64,000 bases of DNA. Origin: Aquabacterium sp. GTDB taxonomy: Bacteria > Pseudomonadota > Gammaproteobacteria > Burkholderiales > Burkholderiaceae_C. The stretch is taken from positions 62,001-126,000 of the forward strand of contig JAKLLB010000002.1 of the NCBI GenBank assembly GCA_023150345.1, written 5' to 3'. Position numbers and translations under genes: made by a program. The notes under the pieces were generated by a model. The model was given only the letters and a program-made list of their open reading frames with translations, made no database searches and was not told the DNA's origin. Shown here piece by piece: positions 28,445 through 37,314 of the stretch (position 1 is its first letter; every line of letters begins with the position of its first letter).

Positions 28445-29650
28445 TCAGCCCAACAGCGCGCGTGCGAACTCCCGCGCATCGAAGGTCTGCAGGTCCTCGA
28501 GCTTCTCGCCCACGCCGATGAAATAGACCGGCACAGGGCGCTCGCGGGCGATGGCCGCCAGCACGCCGCCCTTGGCCGTGCCATCGAGCTTGGTGACGAT
28601 GAGCCCCGTCAGCTGCAAGGCGTCGTCAAACGACTTCACCTGCGCCAGCGCGTTCTGGCCGGTGTTCCCGTCGACCACCAGCAACACCTCGTGAGGGGCT
28701 GTCGGGTCGGCCTTGGCAATCACGCGGCGGATCTTCTTCAACTCCTCCATCAGGTGGAGCTGGGTCGGCAGGCGCCCGGCGGTGTCGGCTATCACGACAT
28801 CGCGACCGCGTGCCTTGCCCGCCGTCACGGCGTCGAAACTGACGGCGGCGGGGTCGGCACCCTCCTGACTCACGATCTCGACCTGGTTGCGGTCGGCCCA
28901 GACCGCCAGCTGCTCGCGCGCGGCGGCGCGGAATGTGTCAGCCGCCGCCAGCAGCACCGTGCGCCTGGCATCGGCAAGGTGACGCGTGAGCTTGCCGATG
29001 CTGGTGGTCTTGCCAGCACCATTCACGCCGACGACCATCATCACCGTGGGCTCGTGCATCCCCACCACCAGCGGCTTCTGCAGCGGCGCCAGCAGGTCCG
29101 TCACGGCGTCGATCAACAGCGCTTTCACCTGCGCCGGATCGGTGGCCTTGGCGTCCTTCACGCGGCGCTTGAGGTCCTGCAAGAGATGCTCGGTGGCCTT
29201 GACACCGGTATCGGCCATCAACAGTGCAGCCTCGAGTTCCTCGTACAACGCGTCGTCGATGCGCGTGCCCGTGAACACCTGCGCGATGCTGCCGCCGGTC
29301 TTGCGCAACCCCTGGCGCAGACGGTCGAACCAGCCGGTTCGTGCCGCCTGCGGCTCGTCTGCCGTTGCCGGTTCGGGCGCGGGTGCCGCGGGCACCGTTG
29401 CATGGGCATCGGCAGTGGCGGCGTCGTGCGCCTCGGCAGTCGGCATGTCCACCTCTGGCGTCGGAACCAAAGCGGCGACGTAGCCCTGGGCCGAGGCCCA
29501 CCCGGGCGTCTCGCTGGGTGCCGGGGTCCCGGGCGCGACCGTTGCGGGTTCGGGCGCAGGGGACGCGCCGGCATGTGCGACCGCTGGGACTGCGCCAGGC
29601 ACTGCTGCAGGCGCGGGAGGTGGCGACTTTTTCCGGAAGAAGCTGAACAT
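28445..29650 (-). CDS. ftsY: signal recognition particle receptor FtsY
   Basis: The SRP receptor GTPase at the inner face of the membrane. The 401 residues start with a short basic stretch (FFRKKSPP), then an Ala/Pro/Glu-rich acidic A region to about residue 105, then the NG domain: GVNGAGKTTSIGKL (about 205-218), DTAGRLPTQ, TKLDGTAKGG and the closing GVGEKLEDLQTFD. There is no membrane span, as expected. It ends the ffh-DUF2726-ftsY cluster and is transcribed away from tRNA-Met. The ribosome site is not obvious. Confidence 0.96.
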   Translation of the reverse strand: MFSFFRKKSPPPAPAAVPGAVPAVAHAGASPAPEPATVAPGTPAPSETPGWASAQGYVAALVPTPEVDMPTAEAHDAATADAHATVPAAPAPEPATADEPQAARTGWFDRLRQGLRKTGGSIAQVFTGTRIDDALYEELEAALLMADTGVKATEHLLQDLKRRVKDAKATDPAQVKALLIDAVTDLLAPLQKPLVVGMHEPTVMMVVGVNGAGKTTSIGKLTRHLADARRTVLLAAADTFRAAAREQLAVWADRNQVEIVSQEGADPAAVSFDAVTAGKARGRDVVIADTAGRLPTQLHLMEELKKIRRVIAKADPTAPHEVLLVVDGNTGQNALAQVKSFDDALQLTGLIVTKLDGTAKGGVLAAIARERPVPVYFIGVGEKLEDLQTFDAREFARALLG

Positions 29651-29700
29651 GGATGCGTTGTCGGTGGACCGGCCGTATGTGCCGGTCCGTCAGGGGCCGC

Positions 29701-29706
29701 TATAAT
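29701..29706 (+). promoter_or_regulatory. -10 element of tRNA-Met
   Basis: A consensus TATAAT 11 bases before the first base of tRNA-Met, in a GC-rich context (GCTATAATGGCGGG). The -35 region 17 bases upstream (TGTGCC) is poor. Confidence 0.7.
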
Positions 29707-29717
29707 GGCGGGCTCAT

Positions 29718-29794
<77 letters not shown>

Positions 29795-29798
29795 ACAC

Positions 29799-29831
29799 CG
29801 GCCCGAGCACCCGCTTCGGGCCGCTTTTTTT
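29799..29831 (+). terminator. rho-independent terminator of tRNA-Met
   Basis: GGCCCGAG pairs with CTTCGGGCC (one bulged base) around a short loop, followed at once by GC and seven T. It lies 5 bp past the CCA end. Confidence 0.85.
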
Positions 29832-29857
29832 CCTGTCGCAGCCCCTGGATCCACACC

Positions 29858-30253
29858 ATGAATCGCTGTGCCCGCACGCTTGTCGCCGCCGCCTTTCTGA
29901 TGGCACTGCCTGCCGTACAGGCGCAGATGACCGCCCCGCGCCTGTTCCCGGCCAACGCCCTGCGAGGCAACTTCACGGTGGTGCAAGCGCCGGTCGATGT
30001 TCGGCTGAACGACAAGCCCGCCCGGTTGTCGCCAGGCGCGCGCATCCGCGGCGAGAACAACCTGGTGCTGCCGTCGGTGGCGCTCATCGGGCAGACCTTC
30101 CTCGTGCACTACACGCTCAACCAGCAGGGCGACCTGCACGACGTGTGGATCCTGACCGAGCCCGAACGCGCGCGCCAGCCCTGGCCCGCCACGCCGCAGC
30201 AGGCGGCCAGCTGGCAGTTCGACATGGCGTCGCAGACCTGGTCGCGCCCTTGA
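29858..30253 (+). CDS. conserved hypothetical secreted protein
   Basis: A 131-residue protein with a clear signal peptide (MNRCARTLVAAAFLMALPAVQA, cleavage near residue 22). The mature part is beta-rich and has an NDKPARLSPGARIRGENN segment and a YTLNQQGDLHDVWILTEPE segment that look conserved, but I cannot assign a family. It has no Cys in the mature chain and no membrane span, so it should be periplasmic and free. It lies between the tRNA-Met terminator and miaB, 66 bp before the latter. Confidence 0.72.
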   Translation: MNRCARTLVAAAFLMALPAVQAQMTAPRLFPANALRGNFTVVQAPVDVRLNDKPARLSPGARIRGENNLVLPSVALIGQTFLVHYTLNQQGDLHDVWILTEPERARQPWPATPQQAASWQFDMASQTWSRP

Positions 30254-30319
30254 CGCACCTTTGACGCCGGCGCCCGGCGCGCGCAGCGTTCGCCCCCATC
30301 GAGCCGGCCAGGCCGGCAC

Positions 30320-31684
30320 ATGCACCGAGATGCCCCCGTGAGCAAGAAGATCTACATCCGCAGTTTCGGCTGCCAGATGAACGAGTACGACGCAGCCAAG
30401 ATGGCCGACGTCATGCGCGCCGCGGAAGGCTACGAACCCACCAACGATCCCGAGCAGGCCGACCTGATCCTGTTCAACACCTGCTCGGTGCGTGAGAAGG
30501 CGCAGGAGAAGGTGTTCTCCGACCTTGGGCGCGTGAAGCACCTCAAGGCCCGAGGTGCCCTCATCGGCGTGGGCGGCTGCGTGGCCAGCCAGGAAGGCGA
30601 GGCCATCCTGGAACGCGCACCCTATGTCGATCTGGTCTTCGGTCCTCAGACCTTGCACCGCCTGCCCCAGCTCATCGAAGACCGCCAGCGCGCTGGTCGG
30701 CCCCAAGTCGACGTGAGCTTTCCGGAAATCGAGAAGTTCGATCACCTGCCGCCAGCGCGCGTCGAAGGCGCGACCGCGTTCGTTTCGGTGATGGAGGGTT
30801 GCTCCAAGTACTGCTCGTATTGCGTCGTGCCCTATACCCGCGGGGACGAAGTGAGCCGTCCGCTCGATGACGTTCTGGCCGAGGTGGCCGGCCTGGCTGC
30901 CCAGGGCGTGCGCGAGGTCACGTTGTTGGGCCAGAACGTCAATGCCTACCGCGGCGCGATGGGCGCCACCGGCGAGATCGCCGACTTCGCGCTGCTGCTC
31001 GAATATGTTCACGAGATCCCCGGCATCGAGCGCCTGCGCTACACCACCAGCCATCCCAACGAGTTCACGGCGCGGCTGGTCGATGCCTATGCGCGCTGCC
31101 CCAAGCTGGTGAGCCACCTGCATCTGCCCGTGCAGCATGGCAGCGATCGCATCCTCATGGCCATGAAGCGCGGCTACAGCGTGGTTCAGTACAAGAGCAT
31201 CGTGCGCAAGCTGCGCGCGATGCGTCCCGAACTGAGCTTGTCGAGCGACTTCATCGTCGGCTTCCCAGGTGAGACCGAGGATGACCACGAACGCACGTTG
31301 CAACTGATCCGCGACATCGGCTTCGATGCGAGCTTCAGCTTCGTTTTCAGCCCCCGTCCCGGGACTCCGGCAGCCAACCTGGCCGACGACACGCCCCAGG
31401 ACATCAAGCTCGCGCGGCTGCAGCAGTTGCAGGCGCTGCTGGAGGAGAACGTGCAGTGCATCAGCGCCCAGCGTGTCGGCACGGTGCAGCGCATCCTGGT
31501 CGAGGGTCCGAGCCGCAAGAATCCAGCCGAACTGATGGGTCGCACGGCCTGCAACCGGATCGTCAACTTCGACGGCGGCACCCACAGCCAGCGGCTGATC
31601 GGGCAACTGGTCGACGTCCACGTCACCGCTGCATTGCCGCACTCCCTGCGTGGCCGACTTGCCATCGGGAACGCACAGGCCTGA
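30320..31684 (+). CDS. miaB: tRNA-2-methylthio-N6-dimethylallyladenosine synthase MiaB
   Basis: A radical-SAM methylthiotransferase that adds the 2-methylthio group to i6A37 of tRNAs reading codons that start with U. The 454 residues show the N-terminal domain with three Cys for the second 4Fe-4S cluster ([25 protein letters not shown]), the radical SAM motif CSKYCSYC (CxxxCxxC), and the C-terminal TRAM domain (about 385-450). The start may be the ATG at 30320 or the GTG at 30338, which would begin at the conserved [11 protein letters not shown]. Complete and typical. Confidence 0.95.
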   Translation: MHRDAPVSKKIYIRSFGCQMNEYDAAKMADVMRAAEGYEPTNDPEQADLILFNTCSVREKAQEKVFSDLGRVKHLKARGALIGVGGCVASQEGEAILERAPYVDLVFGPQTLHRLPQLIEDRQRAGRPQVDVSFPEIEKFDHLPPARVEGATAFVSVMEGCSKYCSYCVVPYTRGDEVSRPLDDVLAEVAGLAAQGVREVTLLGQNVNAYRGAMGATGEIADFALLLEYVHEIPGIERLRYTTSHPNEFTARLVDAYARCPKLVSHLHLPVQHGSDRILMAMKRGYSVVQYKSIVRKLRAMRPELSLSSDFIVGFPGETEDDHERTLQLIRDIGFDASFSFVFSPRPGTPAANLADDTPQDIKLARLQQLQALLEENVQCISAQRVGTVQRILVEGPSRKNPAELMGRTACNRIVNFDGGTHSQRLIGQLVDVHVTAALPHSLRGRLAIGNAQA

Positions 31685-31691
31685 GGCCAAC

Positions 31692-31712
31692 AGGCCAGAA
31701 GCAGCCTGGCCT
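31692..31712. terminator. hairpin between convergent miaB and small membrane gene
   Basis: AGGCCAG, 7-base loop, CTGGCCT: a perfect 7-bp stem 7 bp past the miaB stop and 8 bp before the end of the minus-strand gene. It has no U tract. Probably a two-way, factor-assisted terminator. Confidence 0.45.
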
Positions 31713-31720
31713 GGCGGCAC

Positions 31721-32005
31721 TCAGGTGCGGCCCGCCCGCCTCAACCCGACCCACCACAGCGCTGCAGCGCATCCCAGCACCATCGCAGCGTAGGTGGACA
31801 TGCGGCCGTCCTGTCCTGTGACCCACAACCCGGCCAGTGTCACGGCCGCCGACACGGCCACGGCCCAAATCGCCAACCGACTCCAGGGCACTGCGCGCAA
31901 TTCAGCATGCCACAGCCACTTGACGCCGGTCGCCGACAACACGCCCAGCCCCAGGGCCGGGGCGAACAGGTTCAGCAGGTGCCAGAGCACGTCGACGGCG
32001 GACAC
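31721..32005 (-). CDS. small inner-membrane protein, unknown
   Basis: A 94-residue hydrophobic protein with three predicted membrane helices (about 8-28, 43-62, 70-86) and an Arg end. It starts MSAVDVLWHLLNLFAPALGLG. A homologue of this size and character is often found beside hemA in Burkholderiales, as here, but no function is known. It is divergent from hemA across 156 bp. No motif of an enzyme or carrier is seen. Confidence 0.7.
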   Translation of the reverse strand: MSAVDVLWHLLNLFAPALGLGVLSATGVKWLWHAELRAVPWSRLAIWAVAVSAAVTLAGLWVTGQDGRMSTYAAMVLGCAAALWWVGLRRAGRT

Positions 32006-32147
32006 GGTGAATGGCAGGTGGTCGTTTGGTCTCGTGTTGCCCGGCGTGCGGAGCCGGGCTCGCCTCGACCGGCCTCAGAAATTGACGCGAGTCAAGATTC
32101 AAGAATGGCAGTCCTTCGGCACCCACGGGTTCGAGGGGGCCGAATTC

Positions 32148-32153
32148 TATAAT
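32148..32153 (+). promoter_or_regulatory. -10 element of hemA (leaderless type)
   Basis: Consensus TATAAT inside the palindrome GAATTCTATAATTC, 8 bases before the hemA ATG. Transcription would start 1-2 bases from the start codon. There is no ribosome site in the gap and no good -35. Confidence 0.5.
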
Positions 32154-32161
32154 TCGCTGTC

Positions 32162-33460
32162 ATGAGCGTGTTCGCCCTAGGCCTGAACCACACGACCGCG
32201 CCGGTAGATCTGCGGGGTCGTTTCGCGTTCGCGCCGGAGCAGCTCTCGCCCGCCCTGCGCGGGTTTCGCGAGCGCCTGCGGCGCGCACTGCCCGAAGCCG
32301 CGCTGCTGTCGACCTGCAACCGAACCGAGCTGTACGTGGCGGCCGAGCCTGCCGCGGTTCGCGAACTCGTGCATCCGTCGATCGACTGGCTGGCGGCACA
32401 GGGCGGCGTGAGCAGCGAGCAGTTGCGCGCCCACACCTATGTGCTCGAGCACCGCGATGCCGCGCGCCATGCGTTTCGGGTGGCCGCGGGGCTCGACTCC
32501 ATGGTGTTGGGTGAGCCACAGATCCTGGGGCAGCTCAAGCAGGCGGTGCGCGAGGCCGATGCGGCAGGCACGCTGGGCACGACGCTGCATCAGTTGTTCC
32601 AGCGGTCCTTTTCGGTGGCCAAGGATGTACGCACCTCCACCGAGATCGGCGCACACTCCATCAGCATGGCCGCTGCTGCGGTGCGCCTGGCCGGTCAGCT
32701 TTTCGAAGACCTGCAGCAGATCCAGGTGTTGTTCGTCGGCGCCGGCGAGATGATCGAGCTGGTGGCGACGCACTTCGCCGCACGCCAGCCCAGGTCGATG
32801 GCCATCGCCAACCGCACCCTCGAGCGGGGCGAGCGACTGGCCGGCCGCTTCGGCGCGCAAGCGATGCGTCTGGCCGATCTGCCGGCGCGCCTGCACGAGT
32901 TCGATGCGATCGTCTCCTGCACGGCGAGCACCCTGCCCATCATCGGCCTGGGCGCCGTCAAGAGCGCGCTGAAGGCGCGCAGACGCCGCCCGATGTTCAT
33001 GGTCGACCTGGCGGTGCCGCGTGACATCGAGCCAGAGGTGGCAACCCTGGACGACATCTACCTCTACACCGTCGATGACCTGTCGGCACTGGTGCAGACC
33101 GCCGGCGAAAAGCGCCAGGCCGCCGTGGCGCAGGCAGAGGCCATCATCGACGCCGGTGTGCAGAGCTTCAGCCACTGGCTGGACCAGCGCGCCACCGTGC
33201 CACTGATCCAGGCGCTGCATGCACAGGCCGACCAGTGGCGCGCCACCGAGTTGGCGCGTGCACGCAAGCAGTTGGCCAAGGGGGCCGACCTCGAGGCGGT
33301 GCTCGAATCGCTGTCGCGCGGGCTCACGCAGAAGATGCTGCACGGTGCGCTGGCGGAGCTGCATGCCACCGAAGGCCTGCAACGTCACCAGCTGGCGGAC
33401 ACCGTGTCACGGCTGTTCCTTCGTCAGGCTTCCCGCAACCCTGCCGACGAGCGTTCGTAG
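32162..33460 (+). CDS. hemA: glutamyl-tRNA reductase
   Basis: The first committed enzyme of haem and corrin synthesis by the C5 pathway; it reduces Glu-tRNA to glutamate-1-semialdehyde with NADPH. The 432 residues contain the N-terminal [17 protein letters not shown] block, the nucleophile Cys52 in STCNRTELY, the [16 protein letters not shown] block (about 102-117), the NADPH domain with FVGAGEM, and the C-terminal dimerisation helices. It starts a hemA-prfA-prmC run, a conserved order in proteobacteria. A TATAAT hexamer just before the ATG suggests a leaderless mRNA. Confidence 0.96.
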   Translation: MSVFALGLNHTTAPVDLRGRFAFAPEQLSPALRGFRERLRRALPEAALLSTCNRTELYVAAEPAAVRELVHPSIDWLAAQGGVSSEQLRAHTYVLEHRDAARHAFRVAAGLDSMVLGEPQILGQLKQAVREADAAGTLGTTLHQLFQRSFSVAKDVRTSTEIGAHSISMAAAAVRLAGQLFEDLQQIQVLFVGAGEMIELVATHFAARQPRSMAIANRTLERGERLAGRFGAQAMRLADLPARLHEFDAIVSCTASTLPIIGLGAVKSALKARRRRPMFMVDLAVPRDIEPEVATLDDIYLYTVDDLSALVQTAGEKRQAAVAQAEAIIDAGVQSFSHWLDQRATVPLIQALHAQADQWRATELARARKQLAKGADLEAVLESLSRGLTQKMLHGALAELHATEGLQRHQLADTVSRLFLRQASRNPADERS

Positions 33461-33567
33461 CGACGCTGGGCGTTGCCGCGCTGCCTCAACGGCACCGCAC
33501 TCAACCGCGCGTCGCCGCGTGTACCGCTGCCGGCGCCCCCTCATGCGGACCGACACCCTAGCCACCC

Positions 33568-34650
33568 ATGAAAGACGCACTGAGACATCAACTGCAACGC
33601 CTGGCGATGCGGCTGGACGAGCTCGACGCGCTGCTGGCCGACCCATCGCTGGCCACCGACATGAACCGCTACCGACAGGTGGCGCGCGAGCAGGCGGACG
33701 TGGCGGCCGTGGTGCAGACGTTCCGCCTCTACCAGCAGCGCGAGTCGGACCTGGCAGCGGCACAGGCGATGCTGGACGAGCCCGAGTTCGCGGACATGGC
33801 ACGTGAGGAGATCGCCGCCGCCGCTGCCGAACTGGAGCGGCTGCACCTGCGCCTGCAGACCGATCTGCTGCCGCGCGACCCCGACGACGGGCGGCCCGCC
33901 TTCCTGGAGATCCGCGCCGGCACCGGCGGCGAGGAGTCCGCCCTGTTTGCTGCCGACCTGGCCCGGATGTACCTGCGCTACTGCGAGCGGCGCGGCTGGC
34001 GCACCGAAGTCATGAGTGAGTCCGCCTCCGATCTCGGCGGGTACAAGGAATTGGTGCTGCGGGTGGAAGGCGACGGCGCCTATGGCCAGCTCAAGTTCGA
34101 GTCCGGCGGCCATCGGGTGCAGCGTGTGCCGCAGACCGAGGCGCAGGGGCGCATCCACACCAGCGCCTGCACGGTGGCCGTCATGCCCGAACCCGACGAG
34201 CAGGCCGAGATCACGCTCGACCCGACCGAGCTGCGCATCGACACGTTCCGCGCATCCGGCGCCGGCGGGCAGCATGTGAACAAGACCGACTCGGCGATCC
34301 GCATCACCCACCTGCCGACCGGCATCGTGGCCGAATGCCAGGACGACCGCTCGCAGCACCGCAACAAGGCCAAAGCCATGGCGGTACTGCTTGCGCGGCT
34401 GCGCGATCGCGAGCGCAGTGAGCGCGAGGCCCGCGAGGCCGCCACGCGCCGAAGCCTGGTGGGCAGCGGTGATCGGTCGGATCGCATCCGCACCTACAAC
34501 TTCCCGCAGGGGCGCCTCACCGACCATCGCATCAACCTGACGCTCTACAAGCTCGGGCAGATCATGGATGGCGACCTGGGCGACGTGATTGCAGCGCTGC
34601 AGGCGGCCCAGGCCCAGGACCAACTCGCAGCGCTGGAGGGTGCGGCGTGA
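33568..34650 (+). CDS. prfA: peptide chain release factor 1
   Basis: Reads UAA and UAG and triggers peptide release. The 360-residue length is standard. The GGQ motif (GAGGQHVNK) is intact and is the target of the neighbouring methyltransferase PrmC. The codon-recognition PxT motif appears as PQT in [12 protein letters not shown]. The frame is continuous and the stop overlaps the prmC start (GTGA), so factor and modifying enzyme are coupled. It is 107 bp after hemA. Confidence 0.97.
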   Translation: MKDALRHQLQRLAMRLDELDALLADPSLATDMNRYRQVAREQADVAAVVQTFRLYQQRESDLAAAQAMLDEPEFADMAREEIAAAAAELERLHLRLQTDLLPRDPDDGRPAFLEIRAGTGGEESALFAADLARMYLRYCERRGWRTEVMSESASDLGGYKELVLRVEGDGAYGQLKFESGGHRVQRVPQTEAQGRIHTSACTVAVMPEPDEQAEITLDPTELRIDTFRASGAGGQHVNKTDSAIRITHLPTGIVAECQDDRSQHRNKAKAMAVLLARLRDRERSEREAREAATRRSLVGSGDRSDRIRTYNFPQGRLTDHRINLTLYKLGQIMDGDLGDVIAALQAAQAQDQLAALEGAA

Positions 34651-35534
34651 CCCCGCCGGCGGCCGACGCGGGCGCGACCACGGCGACTGCGCCCTTCAGC
34701 GACGCACGCAACGTGGGGCAGTGGCTCGCGCATGCCCGCGATCGAGGCCTGGACCGGGTGGACGCGCACGCCTTGCTGGGTCATCACCTGCAGCGCGACC
34801 GAGGCTGGCTCATCGCCCACGACGGCGACCCCGTGCCGTCGGACATCGCGCAGCGTTTCGCGGTCGACTGCGAGAGGCGGGCACGCGGCGAGCCGCTGGC
34901 CTATGTCATCGGCTGGCGCGAATTCCACGGACTGCGGCTTCGGGTCGGCCCGGCGGTGCTGGTGCCACGACCCGACACCGAAACACTGGTGGACTGGGCG
35001 CTCGAGCTCATGCCGGCTGCCAGCGCACCGGCCGTGGTGGATCTGGGCACTGGCAGCGGCGCCATCGCACTGGCCCTGGCCCATCGGCGCCACGACGCCC
35101 AGATCGTGGCCACCGACGTCAGCCGCGATGCCCTCGCGTGCGCCGCTTCCAACGCCGAGCGACTGGGCCTGAAGCTGGCGTTCGCGCATGGCGCCTGGTG
35201 GGAGGCGGTCGGGGCGCAGCGCTTTCACTTGGCGGTGTCCAACCCGCCGTACATTGCCGCCGCGGACCCGCACCTGGCCGACCTGCGCCACGAACCGCTG
35301 CAGGCGCTCAGCCCCGGCGGCGATGGACTGGATGCCGTGCGGCAGATCGTTGCCATGGCACCACGTCATCTGCATCAGCATGGCTGGCTGCTGCTCGAGC
35401 ACGGTTGGGACCAGGCTGTGGCCGTGCAGGCTCTGCTGCGCGCAGCCGGCTTCGAGGCGATTGCCACGCGCACGGACTTGGCAGGCCTGCCGCGATGCAC
35501 GGCCGGATGCTGGCGCACTGCAGGGCGGCGCTGA
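34647..35534 (+). CDS. prmC: release factor glutamine methyltransferase PrmC
   Basis: N5-methylates the Gln of the GGQ motif in release factors using SAM. It starts at a GTG that overlaps the prfA stop and has 295 residues. The SAM-binding motif [16 protein letters not shown] and the NPPYIAA motif that holds the target Gln amide are clear, with the N-terminal helical recognition domain (about 1-90). A stem-loop begins at its stop codon. Confidence 0.95.
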   Translation: MTPPAADAGATTATAPFSDARNVGQWLAHARDRGLDRVDAHALLGHHLQRDRGWLIAHDGDPVPSDIAQRFAVDCERRARGEPLAYVIGWREFHGLRLRVGPAVLVPRPDTETLVDWALELMPAASAPAVVDLGTGSGAIALALAHRRHDAQIVATDVSRDALACAASNAERLGLKLAFAHGAWWEAVGAQRFHLAVSNPPYIAAADPHLADLRHEPLQALSPGGDGLDAVRQIVAMAPRHLHQHGWLLLEHGWDQAVAVQALLRAAGFEAIATRTDLAGLPRCTAGCWRTAGRR

Positions 35535-35564
35535 CAAATCCGTCGAATACGGGTGTGTTTGTCA
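35532..35564 (+). terminator. stem-loop at the prmC stop codon
   Basis: TGACAAA (which includes the TGA stop) pairs with TTTGTCA over 7 bp; inside it CCGT-CGAAT-ACGG forms a second 4-bp stem. It has no terminal U tract. It may end the hemA-prfA-prmC transcript or be a processing site. Confidence 0.4.
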
Positions 35565-35636
35565 CGGTTGATGGCCCGCACAGGAGACCCTGGCTGGCGT
35601 ACGATGAGCTTGCCTTCGCCAGCGGAGGAAACCACC

Positions 35637-36152
35637 ATGCGCAGCTTCGTGTTCCTGGCCTTGTCCGTACTGTCGATGCCGGTCCTGGCAGCCGGCGAGG
35701 GGCTGGTCGCCCGACCCGATGCACTCGGCGCCCGTTGGGGCGCGCGCATCGAACTCGACCTCGCACCCGTACTGACGCCGTGGGCACTCACGGCTCCCGC
35801 CCTTGGCCAGGCCAGGCGCACCACGTTCCTGATGGGGGACTACCATCTGGACGCGCTGCGCTTCGGCAACACCGGGGTTCGGTTGACGAGCGGCCTGCTG
35901 TTGAATCAACGGCTGGTGCCGTCCGCGCAATCCGAATCACGCAGCACCTGGCCATATCTCGGCATCGGCTATGCCGGTGCGGGAGCGCGCGGCGACTGGG
36001 GCTTCAGTGCCGACGTCGGCCTGGCGGCTCAGAACCCCGGTGCCGCCTCACGCCTGGGCCGCGTCTTCGGCGGCACGCTCGATCTCAACGATGCGCTGCG
36101 CGAGATGCAACTGCAGCCGGTGATCCGGCTGGGCGTCAACTACACGTTCTAG
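35637..36152 (+). CDS. small outer-membrane beta-barrel-like protein
   Basis: A 171-residue protein from the ATG at 35637, which has a strong GGAGGAAA site. It has a signal peptide (MRSFVFLALSVLSMPVLA, cleavage near 18-19). The mature chain consists of alternating amphipathic strands rich in Gly and Tyr (YLGIGYAGAGARGDWGFSADVGLAAQ) and ends LGVNYTF, a C-terminal Phe typical of outer-membrane barrels recognised by BamA. The size would fit an eight-stranded barrel. It is between prmC and grxD on the same strand, with no obvious functional link. Exact family not recognised. Confidence 0.75.
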   Translation: MRSFVFLALSVLSMPVLAAGEGLVARPDALGARWGARIELDLAPVLTPWALTAPALGQARRTTFLMGDYHLDALRFGNTGVRLTSGLLLNQRLVPSAQSESRSTWPYLGIGYAGAGARGDWGFSADVGLAAQNPGAASRLGRVFGGTLDLNDALREMQLQPVIRLGVNYTF

Positions 36153-36302
36153 GAGCCTGTCGGGCTTTGGGACGGGCGCGCGCTCGGGTGCGCCTGTGTG
36201 CCGCCCGAGTGGCGGCGCGGTCTTGTGCCACCGGGAACGGCGCGCCAGCTGCGGATGGCGAATAATCGCGTTCTTCCCACACCGCTACCAGCATTGCATT
36301 CC

Positions 36303-36617
36303 ATGAGCGACGTTCAACAACGCATCGACAGCATCGTCAAGGGCAACCGGGTCGTGCTGTTCATGAAGGGCACCAGCCAATTCCCGATGTGCGGCTTCTC
36401 CGGCCGCGCGGTGCAGGTGCTCAAGGCCTGCGGGCTCGAGGACTTCACCACGGTGAACGTGCTCGAAGACGAGGCCATCCGACAGGGCATCAAGGACTAC
36501 GCCAACTGGCCCACGATCCCGCAGCTGTACATCAAGGGCGAATTCGTCGGCGGCTCGGACATCATGATGGAGATGTTCCAGTCCGGCGAACTGCAGCAGA
36601 TGCTGACGGCCCAGTGA
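36303..36617 (+). CDS. grxD: monothiol glutaredoxin Grx4 type
   Basis: A CGFS-type glutaredoxin of 104 residues that carries or transfers 2Fe-2S clusters. The active-site CGFS is at 30-33 (QFPMCGFSG), the cis-Pro region is NWPTIPQLY, and GGSDIMMEM binds glutathione. An AATAAT hexamer about 40 bases before the ATG may be the -10. It is a single gene facing a convergent lytic transglycosylase gene across an 82-bp spacer that contains a strong hairpin. Typical in all respects. Confidence 0.95.
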   Translation: MSDVQQRIDSIVKGNRVVLFMKGTSQFPMCGFSGRAVQVLKACGLEDFTTVNVLEDEAIRQGIKDYANWPTIPQLYIKGEFVGGSDIMMEMFQSGELQQMLTAQ

Positions 36618-36646
36618 ACCCCGACGGGTCGGCACCCGCCTGCTTG

Positions 36647-36676
36647 CTGGCGCCGGCCCGCGGCCATGGGCGCCAG
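36647..36676. terminator. hairpin between convergent grxD and lytic transglycosylase genes
   Basis: CTGGCGCC (36647-36654) pairs with GGCGCCAG (36669-36676); inside, GGCC-CGC-GGCC extends the stem with one 3-base bulge, 12 bp in all. No U tract follows on either side. A two-way terminator is the simplest reading. Confidence 0.5.
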
Positions 36677-36699
36677 GTGCGTCGGACCTGTTCACCGAC

Positions 36700-37314
36700 T
36701 CATGCCAACCACTGTTCTCGCGCAGCCTGCACGGCGTTCGGATACTCCGCCTTGCCACGGCTGCCGTTGTATCGGCCCAGGGCCAGAAACAGGTCTCCGC
36801 GCTCGACGTCGAGGTAGTGGCGCAAGATCACACAGCCGAAGCGCAGGTTGGTCTGGGTGTGGAACAGGCGCGCCACGTCACCATCGCCGATCAGCCGTGC
36901 CCAGAAGGGCATGACCTGCATGTAGCCGCGGGCACCGGCCACGCTGATCGCGTACTTGCGAAAGCCGCTCTCGACCTGGATCAGACCCAGCACGAGCGCC
37001 GGCTCGAGCCCGGCACGCTGCGCTTCGTACCACAGTGTTTCCAGGAACTCGACGCGTGTGTGCAGTTCGCTCTTGCGCCGCTTGAGGCGGTCGCTGGTGC
37101 GCGCGAGCCATCGCAGGTAGCCCATGCGGGCCTCGGTGCTGGTGAAGGCGGGTCGCGGCGGCGCGGCGCTGGAGATGGCCGCCGAGAGTGCGGTGCGCAC
37201 GGCATCGGCCAGCGGCTCCTCGGCCTGGGCGCCGGCAATGGCCGGTGGTTGTCGCCCGGTCAGGACAACGGCTGCGACCGCCGCCAATAAGGTGCGGCGG
37301 CGCGGATGGGTCAT
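36700..37314 (-). CDS. lytic transglycosylase domain protein
   Basis: A 204-residue exported SLT-family murein transglycosylase. The N-terminus is basic then hydrophobic ([20 protein letters not shown]), a signal for export to the periplasm. The catalytic Glu is Glu115 in [14 protein letters not shown], followed by [11 protein letters not shown] (the GLMQ-type motif) and [10 protein letters not shown] (the AYN-type motif). It cleaves the glycan backbone to give anhydro-muropeptides, the substrate chain later recycled by AmpD. Its ATG overlaps the proS stop by four bases, so it is translated as part of a proS operon. Confidence 0.9.
   Translation of the reverse strand: MTHPRRRTLLAAVAAVVLTGRQPPAIAGAQAEEPLADAVRTALSAAISSAAPPRPAFTSTEARMGYLRWLARTSDRLKRRKSELHTRVEFLETLWYEAQRAGLEPALVLGLIQVESGFRKYAISVAGARGYMQVMPFWARLIGDGDVARLFHTQTNLRFGCVILRHYLDVERGDLFLALGRYNGSRGKAEYPNAVQAAREQWLA

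Noticed and set aside
33568..34650. Release factor 1 with PQT at the codon-recognition tripeptide
   Set aside because: The motif is PxT and the middle residue varies in the family, so altered stop-codon reading is not indicated.
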